A stretch of 64,000 nucleotides of DNA from Chimaeribacter arupi (lineage in GTDB: Bacteria > Pseudomonadota > Gammaproteobacteria > Enterobacterales > Enterobacteriaceae), in the NCBI RefSeq assembly GCF_002858805.1, contig NZ_PJZI01000002.1, forward strand, positions 1-64,000, written 5' to 3'. The translations under genes were made by a program, and so were the position numbers. The notes beneath the pieces are model-generated. The model saw nothing but the letters and a program-made list of their open reading frames with translations. It searched no databases and had not been told where the DNA came from. This document shows positions 39,685 to 47,834 of the stretch, piece by piece. Each line of letters starts with the position of its first letter. Positions within the stretch are counted from its first letter, which is position 1.

Positions 39685-40281
39685 TTAGTCATAGGTCACA
39701 TCCACCCGCACCCGGCTGGTGACCAGGCCACTGGTGGCCGGCCCTGTGCCCTGATAACGCACCGTGAACGGGTAATCCTTGAGCAGGTTGCCGTCAGCCG
39801 GGAACACCACGTCCGAACTGCCGTCAGCGTTCAACACATTGGTGCCGTGCTCGCGGGAGAAGATCACGATGCCCACCCCCTGTGCGCCGCCGTCAGCAGG
39901 TGGGATTTCATTCAGAAACACCTGGTTTTGCACCGGCAGCGCATAGGGGCTGAAAGCAAAGTGCAGGCCGGCGGCGGCGGCGCCCCCGGCATTTTCCATG
40001 CAGTCGGTCACCGTGATATGAAACGCTTCCCCGCCGGTATTGTCAGTGGGGCTGACCCGCGGGTTGCCGTCGCCGTCCACCAGTGCCGCACGATGGATGA
40101 CCGGCAGCCGCATGTAACCCTCATTGTCCAGGCTTATCGTGCAGGTGTTATCGCGTATCTGGGCGGTAATGGTCAGATCCGTGCTGTTCCCGTCGCCGGC
40201 AAAGGCGCCGGAAACGTTAAGGGTGACCAACAGCACCAGCCGGCATACAGAAAAGAGAGGTCGTTTCACGTCATGGCTCAC
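39685..40281 (-). CDS. Fimbrial minor subunit
   Basis: A 198-residue pilin-family protein. The signal peptide ends about residue 29 (SGAFA). The conserved Cys pair (RDNTCTISLDNEG and TVTDCMENAGG) would form the pilin disulfide, and a C-terminal beta-strand ends VRVDVTYD for chaperone binding. Longer internal loops than the major subunit suggest a tip or adaptor role. It sits between another minor subunit and the adhesin, 18 nt from the former. Confidence 0.8.
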   Translation of the reverse strand: MSHDVKRPLFSVCRLVLLVTLNVSGAFAGDGNSTDLTITAQIRDNTCTISLDNEGYMRLPVIHRAALVDGDGNPRVSPTDNTGGEAFHITVTDCMENAGGAAAAGLHFAFSPYALPVQNQVFLNEIPPADGGAQGVGIVIFSREHGTNVLNADGSSDVVFPADGNLLKDYPFTVRYQGTGPATSGLVTSRVRVDVTYD

Positions 40282-40299
40282 TATGCTGGTTAGCGTGAA

Positions 40300-40860
40300 T
40301 TATTCATACGTCACGGCAAAGGTGAGAGGGATGGTGGTATCCCCTGCGGTCACATTGTTAATTGAGCGCTGATAGGCGATCACCATACGGGCGTTCATGT
40401 CCACTGAGGCACCGCCGCTGGTGATGCTCACGTTTTGCGGCGGCGGGTTGCTGCACACCAACGCGGTGCCGTTGTCCGCTTCGCCTTTCCACAGCTCAAC
40501 CGCAACCGCCGTCGCTGTACCGGTACCGGTGAACGACGGGCCATCGGCGCTCGGGCCGGAGCAGCCGGAACCCGCACTTTTCGTCGCGCTATAGTTCGCT
40601 TTCACCACACCGCTGCAATTGCTGAAGACCAGCTTGAACGGCTCCACCCGGCTTTTGTTCATCAGATCAGATTTATAGACATTGCCGAAGTTAAGCTCGT
40701 TGATGACGGTGCCTGCGCCGTTCTGGATTTGCGCGGCGCAGGTGCCGGCCTCAATCACGGATTCAAAGGTCATTGTGACGCTGTCGGTGCCTGCCAGGGC
40801 GGGCGCGGCGATACCCAGGCAGAAGATCCCTGCGCTGACGGTCATGCTGATGTTTTTCAT
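40300..40860 (-). CDS. Fimbrial minor subunit
   Basis: A 186-residue pilin-family protein. It has a signal peptide ending APALA, Cys in AGTCAAQIQNG and FSNCSGVV, two extra Cys in GSGCSGPS and LVCSNPP, and the C-terminal strand TFAVTYE. The ATG at 40860 has ACGGGAGAG upstream and yields a proper signal peptide. An upstream in-frame start does not. The second disulfide is unusual among the pilins of this operon. Confidence 0.8.
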   Translation of the reverse strand: MKNISMTVSAGIFCLGIAAPALAGTDSVTMTFESVIEAGTCAAQIQNGAGTVINELNFGNVYKSDLMNKSRVEPFKLVFSNCSGVVKANYSATKSAGSGCSGPSADGPSFTGTGTATAVAVELWKGEADNGTALVCSNPPPQNVSITSGGASVDMNARMVIAYQRSINNVTAGDTTIPLTFAVTYE

Positions 40861-40876
40861 AGTCTCTCCCGTGACA

Positions 40877-41455
40877 TTATTCATAAGTAAACGCAAAGGT
40901 CGCCAGCGCGCTGAATTGGCCGGTCGTCGCCATATTGGCCTGCGTTTCCGTCAGGCGGGCGGTGAGGTTCACCTTTTTGTCCTGCTTAATTTCCGTCTCC
41001 GTCCAGACCAGGCGCTCCGCATCCGTGGTGGAGTTAATTTTGAACGGTTTGTCCGGGGCGCTGGTGCGGGCGATGCTCACGCCGATAAATTGCGCGCCGC
41101 CATCCCCCTGCGCGATGTTGTTTTTAATGCCGGTCGGGATCTCACTGACCGACCCGTTCACCGAGGTTTTCAGTTTTTGCAGGCTGCCGGGGCATTCCAC
41201 AATATCCAGCGAGAAGGCCGCCGTCGTCGTCGCTTGATCGCCCGCGATCAGTTTATCCAGCCCTACTTTGCCGCCAACACCGATTTTCAGGGTATTGTTC
41301 TGCCCATCACCGGTGCCGCCGGTCACTTTCATGGTACAGGTGGTCTCTACAATGTTGGCTTTGAACACTATCGGCACATCCTGAGCCTGTGCCAGGCCAC
41401 CGGTAAACAGCAGCGCCAGGGGCACTGCCCGGCACGCCATGCTTAGTTTCTTCAT
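40877..41455 (-). CDS. Fimbrial minor subunit
   Basis: A 192-residue pilin-family protein directly after the usher gene. The signal peptide ends AQAQ, with Cys in VETTCTMKVTGG and IVECPGSLQ. The C-terminus is TFAFTYE. I take the ATG at 41455, 6 nt after AAGGAAGG. Two more in-frame ATGs lie upstream (41461, 41485) but the first overlaps that ribosome site. Order usher-minor-minor-minor-adhesin fits a tip-fibrillum set. Confidence 0.8.
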   Translation of the reverse strand: MKKLSMACRAVPLALLFTGGLAQAQDVPIVFKANIVETTCTMKVTGGTGDGQNNTLKIGVGGKVGLDKLIAGDQATTTAAFSLDIVECPGSLQKLKTSVNGSVSEIPTGIKNNIAQGDGGAQFIGVSIARTSAPDKPFKINSTTDAERLVWTETEIKQDKKVNLTARLTETQANMATTGQFSALATFAFTYE

Positions 41456-41545
41456 TCTCATCCTTCCTTTTTGCTGGTTTTTCATTTCACTACGTTCTAA
41501 TAGCCAGAGGGTGACGTCGCTGTCAGGGGGGACCTCCTGTCTCCA

Positions 41546-44137
41546 TCACTGTTTCGCGTCTGCGACGCGGCCCGCCTCCATCACACAGGGCTGCTCGCCA
41601 AGGGAGAGGCTGCCCGCCAGCACCGGCGCTTCCGGTGTGATGCGGTAGTCCACCCGGCAGCGCTGGTCTGCCCCGCTGCCCCAGGCCACCTGCAATACGC
41701 CGCTGTCCGGGATGCCGCGCACAAAGGCTTGCCCCGCCTGCCCGACCACGCCCACCGAGCGGCCGTCAAGCAGCACGTCTGCCGCCAGAGGGATAAAGCC
41801 CTGGTCGCTGCGTGTCAGGGACAGCAGCACCGAGCGTTCGTCATCGGTTTCAAAGTTGACTTTCACCACCGCTCCACCCGCCGGGATGGCCAGGGTGCTG
41901 GTGTTTTTGATCTCCACATCCTGCGTCAGGGTGCCGATGTCCAGTGCCACCGTGTTTTCGCGGTAGGCCGTCAGGCCGGTGTTCACCGCGTAACCGTCGC
42001 TATTGATGCGCCCCATTGAGGCCACGCCCGCCCCTTCTGCACCTTTGGCATACACCAGCGCCAGGGTTTCGCTGTCACTGATGCTGTTCGGGGCCAGCGT
42101 GATGCCGTCACCGTGCAGCAGCAGGCCGCCGCTGTAGCTCAGGGAGTACTGGCGGTCCGCCTCATCCGACACGGACACCGAGGCGCTGACCGGGCCATAG
42201 GCACTGTTGTAAGTGCCGTACCCGCTGAGATCCGCCAGGGACTGCTCATCAGTGCGGTTGTAACTGGTGCTGATGCTGTAGTTGACGCGGTCATCCTCAC
42301 TGCTGCCGTTAGCCGACACGCTGGTATTGCTGTTGCCGTCACTGTCGACGTTCATGCCCATATTCAGGTTGGAGAATCCGCCCGGTGCCTTGCGGCTCTG
42401 GGTAAAGTTTTCCAGCGGCAGCGTCAGGTTGAGGTAGATGCTGTCATCTTTGACGCCCAGCTCATCGTAGGTGCGCTGCACAGAGAGGCTGTAGCTGCCC
42501 CAGCGGAAGCTGTTGCTGTAACCGGCAGAGAACTGCGAGGTCGGTTCATCTTTCGCGCCCCAGTAATCCTCCCAACTGCCGGTGAGGTAGAGCGAGCCGT
42601 AATCGCTGTCATTGATGCGTACCGGCTGGCTGATGTTGAGCTGGACCTGGTTTTTCATCCGCTGGTACTGGTTGTAGTCCCCCTCATCATCACTGCCGCC
42701 ATGCAGCGAGGCGGCGTCAGCGAGGGTCATGTAGTGCTCAGTGGAGAAGCGGTAGGCGGCAAAGTTAAACGAGGTGTCGGTGCTGCTGAGGGTTTTGTTG
42801 TACGACAGGCGGTAGCTCTGCCCCTGTAACATCTCGTCGGCCACTTCCGGGTCATTCAGGTAGGAGTGGGTCACGTCAAAGGCGATCGCCCCGAAACGGG
42901 TGTTCATCGCCACCCCCAGCAGGCCGGAGACGTAGCCGATGTCCAGATACTCCACCCCGGCATAGCCGGTAAAGGTGTTGTTGAAGCCGTAGTAGCCGTT
43001 GGCAGCCATGACCCACGGGCGCGTGGTCAGGTCGCCCTCATTGTACTGGCCGAGGCCGACATCCCAGCGGGAGGCCCCCGGCCGCAGCATCTGGGTCACG
43101 GAGGCATAAGGGATTGAGAAGCTGTTTTTGCTGCCGTCCGCCTCTTCAACCGTCACGTCCAGATCCTGCCCGTAACTCACGGTGGAGAGGTCAGTCAGTT
43201 CAAAGGCACCGGGCGGCACCGTGGTTTCATACACCTTGTTGCCGTCCTGCATGACGGTGACTTTGGCGTTGGTCCGGGCCACGCCGCGCACCACCGGGGT
43301 AAAGCTGGAGAGGCCGCGCGGCTGCATACGGTCATCGTTGTAAAGGCGGATGCCGCGCAGGTTCACTGAGTCGAAGGTGTCGCCGCGGGTGTAGGAATCA
43401 CCCACCAGAAATTGCGCCTTCAGGCTGGGGATGTCCCGTTGCAGGTAGATGTCGTGGCTGTCGTAGTCGGTGCCGCTGTCACTGTCCCAGTCCAGATTGC
43501 CCCTGGCCCGGAAACGCCACGCGCCGAGGTTGCCGCCGAAACGCAACCCGGCATAGGCAGATTCACTGCGGTCATGGTCATTGACGCTCTGGTAACCATT
43601 CAGGTCATAGGAGAGCATCGCGGCCGGGATGCCGTAATCCCACAGGGCCGGGTCAACATAGCCTGCCGGTTGTTGCAGCACGTAAACCTGCGGCAGGCTG
43701 ACGTCCAGCACCTGAGCGGAGGGGTCGTAATTCAGCTGTGCCGTGCTGTAGTAGCGGTTCAGGTCCAGGCAGCGCTGCTCCAGCGGTTCGGCGCTTTTTT
43801 CCGCCTCCAGTGCCGGCAATAATTCTTCCGTTTTGATGCCCAGTTGCATCAGTTGGCGCAGGGTCAGGCAGGGTGTCGCCACCGGCGTGCCGTTCTCAAG
43901 GAAGGTCACGTCGCCGTTGACTTTAGGCACGCCGTTCAGCTGAATCGTCACCGGATAGGTACCGGGCAACACGGGGTTTCCGCGCGCGAAACGCCCCAGT
44001 TCGATCGGTGAACCGGTGCTGAAAAGAAACTGCTCATTGAATTCAATGTCGGCTGCGGCATAACTGTGCCTGGCACCTATCAGGCAAGCCACCCAGACAC
44101 CGGCAGATAAGAGGCGAGAGAATTGTTTTGCTGACAC
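41546..44137 (-). CDS. Fimbrial outer-membrane usher
   Basis: An 863-residue PapC/FimD-family usher. It has a signal peptide (1-28) and the N-terminal chaperone-binding domain starting IEFNEQFLFSTGSPIELGRF. A 24-strand barrel and plug follow with DSVNLRGIRLYNDDRMQPRG (split in the family as FRG..L.SDDRMLP), then two C-terminal domains with VVGQAGQAFVRGIPDSG. The Cys pair TPCLTL/EQRCLDL is present. The predicted start is GTG at 44137, giving MSAKQFSRLL. It forms the pore that assembles the fibre. Confidence 0.92.
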   Translation of the reverse strand: MSAKQFSRLLSAGVWVACLIGARHSYAAADIEFNEQFLFSTGSPIELGRFARGNPVLPGTYPVTIQLNGVPKVNGDVTFLENGTPVATPCLTLRQLMQLGIKTEELLPALEAEKSAEPLEQRCLDLNRYYSTAQLNYDPSAQVLDVSLPQVYVLQQPAGYVDPALWDYGIPAAMLSYDLNGYQSVNDHDRSESAYAGLRFGGNLGAWRFRARGNLDWDSDSGTDYDSHDIYLQRDIPSLKAQFLVGDSYTRGDTFDSVNLRGIRLYNDDRMQPRGLSSFTPVVRGVARTNAKVTVMQDGNKVYETTVPPGAFELTDLSTVSYGQDLDVTVEEADGSKNSFSIPYASVTQMLRPGASRWDVGLGQYNEGDLTTRPWVMAANGYYGFNNTFTGYAGVEYLDIGYVSGLLGVAMNTRFGAIAFDVTHSYLNDPEVADEMLQGQSYRLSYNKTLSSTDTSFNFAAYRFSTEHYMTLADAASLHGGSDDEGDYNQYQRMKNQVQLNISQPVRINDSDYGSLYLTGSWEDYWGAKDEPTSQFSAGYSNSFRWGSYSLSVQRTYDELGVKDDSIYLNLTLPLENFTQSRKAPGGFSNLNMGMNVDSDGNSNTSVSANGSSEDDRVNYSISTSYNRTDEQSLADLSGYGTYNSAYGPVSASVSVSDEADRQYSLSYSGGLLLHGDGITLAPNSISDSETLALVYAKGAEGAGVASMGRINSDGYAVNTGLTAYRENTVALDIGTLTQDVEIKNTSTLAIPAGGAVVKVNFETDDERSVLLSLTRSDQGFIPLAADVLLDGRSVGVVGQAGQAFVRGIPDSGVLQVAWGSGADQRCRVDYRITPEAPVLAGSLSLGEQPCVMEAGRVADAKQ

Positions 44138-44182
44138 AGTGACACCCGTCCTTGCCTGAAAGATCCCCTGTTAGACAGGGCG

Positions 44183-44917
44183 TTACAGTTGGCTTTCGTA
44201 CTGATTTAACCCACCGAAGTCATTGATGGTGTTGAATTTCACGACACCTTTTCCGGGAGCAGGCGACCCTTTTACCGTGGCGCTGAGGCTGGAGAACGGC
44301 GCAATCTGCGACAGCTCAAGCGGGTATGTCTTGCCGTTCTGCACAAATTCACCGCTGTGCAACACCACGTAGTAAGGGGAGTCATTGCGGATGGTCGCTT
44401 TTGCCTTGCCGCCGCTGTTTTCCAGCGACCACTTGAGGCTTTCAGCCGCCGCGGCCGCAGACCCTTTCAGCCCTTCAGGGCGGAAAAAGAGCTTAATGCG
44501 GGTACGGAAGGCGAGTTGCAGCAGGCTCTGTTTCTCGTCCGCGCTGGGTTTCGGCGGCACTTCCAGCACGTTGAACCAGTAGAGTGTTTCCCTGTCCTGC
44601 GCGACCGGCTGGCCCAGGTAGGTGATGCGCACCGTCTGCCCTTTGCCCGGATCAAGGCGCGACACCGGCGGGGTAACGACAAACGGCAGTTTCAGCGCCT
44701 GCGGGTTGGCGTCTTCGCGGCCGTCATCCAGCCAGACCTGCGCCAGCAGCGGGTTGACGCCCTTATTGGTCAGGTTGACCGTGACATTTTTTGCCGGTTG
44801 GGCATACACAACCCGGGTGCTGGATAAGACGATATCGGCCTGCGCGCTGTAGCTTGCCGTCAGGGCAGCCGCAAACAGTGCGGCGGTGGCGGCCGGGGTG
44901 GGAGTAGAAGAAAACAT
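44183..44917 (-). CDS. Fimbrial periplasmic chaperone
   Basis: A 244-residue PapD-family chaperone. The signal peptide ends about residue 28 (SAQA), then two immunoglobulin-like domains. RVVYAQPAKNVTVNLTNKG is the A1/B region. YWFNVLEVPPKP plus RTRIKLFFRPEGLKG are the family signature with the subunit-anchoring Arg/Lys. The ATG at 44917 behind AGGACACTT is chosen over an upstream start that would add a Pro/Arg-rich tail. It lies between the major subunit and the usher. Confidence 0.92.
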   Translation of the reverse strand: MFSSTPTPAATAALFAAALTASYSAQADIVLSSTRVVYAQPAKNVTVNLTNKGVNPLLAQVWLDDGREDANPQALKLPFVVTPPVSRLDPGKGQTVRITYLGQPVAQDRETLYWFNVLEVPPKPSADEKQSLLQLAFRTRIKLFFRPEGLKGSAAAAAESLKWSLENSGGKAKATIRNDSPYYVVLHSGEFVQNGKTYPLELSQIAPFSSLSATVKGSPAPGKGVVKFNTINDFGGLNQYESQL

Positions 44918-44985
44918 AAGTGTCCTGTAAATGAATAATGAACATCCCCGCCGCCCGGCAGGCGGCGGGGCCAACCGGTTATGGT

Positions 44986-45579
44986 TTATTCATAACTCAT
45001 GGTGAAGGTGGTGTTGCTGCTCACCTTCCCGGCGACGATGTCGTTCGTGGTTTCGTTGTAGTCTGCGCTCGGCACGTAAGAGACCATAAAGGCCAGCGAG
45101 CCCTCGCCTGAGGAAATATCCGCAACCTGGGTGGCGTTCATGTCACCAATTTTGATCTGGGTTTGATCGGCAGACGTGTTGTTAAACAACGCCAGGCTGA
45201 CGTTCTGCGCCGCGCCTGCTACCGTTGGGTCTGGTTTCAGCGTGCCGTTAGACAGCTCGGCGAATTGCTGAGAGGTGAAGGTGACACTGGCTTTTTCATA
45301 GGCACCCGCCGGGCATTCGGTGAGTTTCAATTCAAACTCTTTGGCACCCACGCCGCGCGTGTCCAGCGAGGCACCTTTCACGTCTGCCTTTTGCACCACC
45401 GGCAGGCTGATGGTGACATTATTCGCTTCAACGCCGTTATTGGTGGTGATTTTGCAGGTGGTATCCGTGACAGCGCCGTCAAAGGTGATAAGCCCTACGG
45501 CATTATCCGCGTAGGCAGAGGAAGCGCCGAGAGCCAGTGCCAGTGCAGAGACTGCAAGCATATGTTTTTTCATTTTCAT
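44986..45579 (-). CDS. Major fimbrial subunit (type 1-like pilin)
   Basis: A 197-residue pilin with signal peptide 1-24 (ending SSAYA). The N-terminal extension DNAVGLITFDGAVTDTTCKI is that of FimA-like subunits. The Cys pair is DTTCKITT and LTECPAGA, and the C-terminus TTFTMSYE has the penultimate Tyr. First gene of the operon and therefore the probable shaft subunit. A second in-frame ATG lies two codons in; either may be used. Four tandem repeats lie 28-109 nt upstream. Confidence 0.88.
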   Translation of the reverse strand: MKMKKHMLAVSALALALGASSAYADNAVGLITFDGAVTDTTCKITTNNGVEANNVTISLPVVQKADVKGASLDTRGVGAKEFELKLTECPAGAYEKASVTFTSQQFAELSNGTLKPDPTVAGAAQNVSLALFNNTSADQTQIKIGDMNATQVADISSGEGSLAFMVSYVPSADYNETTNDIVAGKVSSNTTFTMSYE

Positions 45580-45606
45580 GTCCGTTTAAAAAATGGGATA
45601 AGCGAA

Positions 45607-45688
45607 TTCGGGGGAAATACTTAAGGTTCGGAGGAAAGAACCTTAAACTTCAGGAAAAAACCTTAAGATTTGGGAAAAAATCTTAGGA
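45607..45688. repeat. Four tandem ~21-bp repeats upstream of the fimbrial operon
   Basis: Copies start at 45607, 45627, 45649 and 45669: TTCGGGGGAAATACTTAAGG, TTCGGAGGAAAGAACCTTAA, TTCAGGAAAAAACCTTAAGA, TTTGGGAAAAAATCTTAGGA. Spacing is 20, 22 and 20 bp, about two helical turns. Parts of adjacent copies also form an inverted repeat, TTAAGGTTC (45621-45629) with GAACCTTAA (45638-45646). They lie just upstream of the major pilin ATG. Confidence 0.8.
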
Positions 45689-45898
45689 AAATTTCCCAAT
45701 TCCGGCCTCATTATCCTTTTAAAGGGCACATGAACAATCGGCCATTAATAAATAATCAATTAACTATTATTTAATAGTTAATTTCCCCTGCTAATTATGA
45801 AAAATATAATCAGCAAAGATTGAATCCATTCCTTTTTATTTATTCATTACTCAACAAACCTATTACCCCCTTGCCTTACCCCCTCACCGGACAGCAAG

Positions 45899-45928
45899 TA
45901 TTTTTACTTTTTTTTTACACCCCGCCCT
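45899..45928 (+). promoter_or_regulatory. KdpE operator / kdpFABC promoter region
   Basis: A T-rich tract runs into TTTACACCCCGCC (45914-45926). This closely matches the E. coli KdpE site (T-rich, then TTTACACCCCGCC), as I remember it. It lies about 90-120 nt upstream of kdpF, in the right orientation. Low potassium would activate kdpFABC through KdpD-KdpE. Confidence 0.75.
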
Positions 45929-46017
45929 CCGCTTTTTTCAGCTTCTTTGCCCCGCGCGCTTTACGCTGCCCTTCGTCCCACATTGGAAAAAATTCCCTTT
46001 TTTTACAGGAGAGAAAC

Positions 46018-46107
46018 ATGAGTTTCGGCGTAATCGCGGGTGCAGTACTGGTGCTGTTGCTGCTGGCCTACCTGATCTATGCCCTGCTCCGGGCGGAGGC
46101 ATTTTGA
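46018..46107 (+). CDS. kdpF: Potassium-transporting ATPase small subunit KdpF
   Basis: A 29-residue single-helix peptide ([20 protein letters not shown] then YALLRAEAF) that stabilises the KdpFABC complex. The ATG follows GGAGAGAAAC. Its TGA stop overlaps the kdpA ATG by one base (TGATG). Too short for most gene finders but matching the 29-residue E. coli KdpF in length and in its YxLLRAEAF-like end. Confidence 0.95.
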   Translation: MSFGVIAGAVLVLLLLAYLIYALLRAEAF

Positions 46108-47813
46108 TGACCGCTCAGGGCGCAGGATTGATTGCCGGTTTTATGCTGGTGCTGTTGTTGCTGGCGCGTCCGCTCGGCAGCGGGCTGGCACGGCTGATTG
46201 AAGGTACGCCGCGGCCGGGGTGGCAACACCTGGAAAACGGCGTGTGGCGGCTGGCCGGTATCCGGCCGGAGGAGATGAACTGGGTACAGTACCTGCTGGC
46301 GCTGCTCGGCTTTAACCTGCTGGGGCTGGTGCTGCTGCTGGCGCTGCTGCTCGGGCAGGGGGCGCTGCCGCTGAACCCGCAACAGTTGCCGGGGCTGCCG
46401 TGGGATCTGGCGCTGAACACCGCCGTCAGCTTTGTCACCAATACCAACTGGCAGGCGTACAGCGGCGAAAGCACGCTGAGCTACTTCAGCCAGATGGCCG
46501 GGCTGGGGGTGCAGAACTTCCTGTCCGCTGCCACCGGCATCGCCGTGGCGTTCGCGCTGATCCGGGCCTTTGCCCGCCCCGCTGCCGCCACGCTCGGCAA
46601 TGCGTGGGTTGACCTCACGCGCATCACCCTTTACGTGCTGCTGCCGCTCTCATTGCTGATGGCGCTGTTCTTGGTGAGCCAGGGGGTATTGCAGAACCTC
46701 GCGCCTTACCAGCATGTCGCGACGCTGGAGGGCGGTGCGCAACTGCTGCCGATGGGGCCGGTGGCCTCGCAGGAAGCGATCAAAATGCTCGGCACCAACG
46801 GCGGCGGCTTTTTTGGGGCCAACTCTGCCCACCCGTTTGAGAACCCGACCGCGCTGAGCAACCTGGTGCAGATGCTGGCGATTTTCCTGATCCCGTGCGC
46901 GCTCTGTTTCGCCTTTGGCGAAGCAGTGGGCGACCGCCGCCAGGGCAACGCGCTGGTGTGGGCGATGTCGCTGATTTTCGTGGTCTGCGTGATCGTGGTG
47001 ATGTATGCCGAACTGGCCGGTAACCCGCACTTTACCGCGCTGGGCGCGGACAGCACCGCCAATATGGAGGGCAAAGAGACGCGCTTCGGCATTCTCGCCT
47101 CGTCACTGTTTGCGGTGGTGACCACCGCCGCCTCGTGTGGGGCGGTCAATGCGATGCATGACTCCTTTACCGCGCTGGGCGGGCTGGTGCCGATGTGGCT
47201 GATGCAGATTGGCGAGGTGGTGTTCGGCGGCGTCGGCTCCGGCCTCTACGGCATGCTGCTGTTTGTGCTGCTGACGGTGTTTATCGCCGGGCTGATGATT
47301 GGCCGTACGCCGGAGTACCTCGGCAAGAAGATCGACGTGCGCGAGATGAAAATGACCGCGCTGGCGATTCTGGTCACCCCGGCGCTGGTGCTGCTCGGCA
47401 CCGCGCTGGCGCTGGTTACCGAAAGCGGCCGGGCGGGCATCCTGAACCCCGGCGCGCACGGCTTCAGTGAAGTGCTCTACGCCCTGTCGTCGGCTGCCAA
47501 TAACAACGGCAGCGCCTTTGCCGGGCTGAGCGTCAACACGCCGTTCTATAACCTGTTGCTGGCGGTGGCGATGTTCCTTGGCCGCTTCGGCGTGATCCTG
47601 CCGGTGATGGCGATTGCCGGGTCACTGGTGGCGAAAAAACGCCAGCCTGCCGGGCCGGGTACGCTGCCCACCGCCGGGCCGCTGTTTATCGGCCTGCTGG
47701 TCGGCACTGTGCTGCTGGTCGGCGCCCTGACCTTTATCCCTGCCCTGGCGCTTGGCCCGGTGGCGGAACACCTGCTTATGATAACGGCCCCGCTGCACGC
47801 GGCGGCTCACTGA
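46107..47813 (+). CDS. kdpA: Potassium-transporting ATPase subunit A
   Basis: A 568-residue potassium channel-like subunit with four filter-type pore repeats. Visible are [57 protein letters not shown] and [16 protein letters not shown], whose TNGG/TTAASCG/NNGS glycines form the selectivity filter. The ATG at 46107 overlaps the kdpF stop. An in-frame TTG one codon upstream is unlikely. It selects potassium; KdpB supplies energy. Confidence 0.97.
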   Translation: MTAQGAGLIAGFMLVLLLLARPLGSGLARLIEGTPRPGWQHLENGVWRLAGIRPEEMNWVQYLLALLGFNLLGLVLLLALLLGQGALPLNPQQLPGLPWDLALNTAVSFVTNTNWQAYSGESTLSYFSQMAGLGVQNFLSAATGIAVAFALIRAFARPAAATLGNAWVDLTRITLYVLLPLSLLMALFLVSQGVLQNLAPYQHVATLEGGAQLLPMGPVASQEAIKMLGTNGGGFFGANSAHPFENPTALSNLVQMLAIFLIPCALCFAFGEAVGDRRQGNALVWAMSLIFVVCVIVVMYAELAGNPHFTALGADSTANMEGKETRFGILASSLFAVVTTAASCGAVNAMHDSFTALGGLVPMWLMQIGEVVFGGVGSGLYGMLLFVLLTVFIAGLMIGRTPEYLGKKIDVREMKMTALAILVTPALVLLGTALALVTESGRAGILNPGAHGFSEVLYALSSAANNNGSAFAGLSVNTPFYNLLLAVAMFLGRFGVILPVMAIAGSLVAKKRQPAGPGTLPTAGPLFIGLLVGTVLLVGALTFIPALALGPVAEHLLMITAPLHAAAH

Positions 47814-47834
47814 GAACGGCGGAGAACTGACGCA

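Larger units (their letters stand above)
45580..46017. other. Divergent control region, fimbrial operon / kdp
   Basis: 438 bp without a gene. The fimbrial side carries four tandem ~21-bp repeats (45607-45688). The middle (45720-45840) is very AT-rich. The kdp side has a KdpE-type operator (45899-45928) and an A/T-tract followed by the GAGAG ribosome site of kdpF. Confidence 0.7.
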
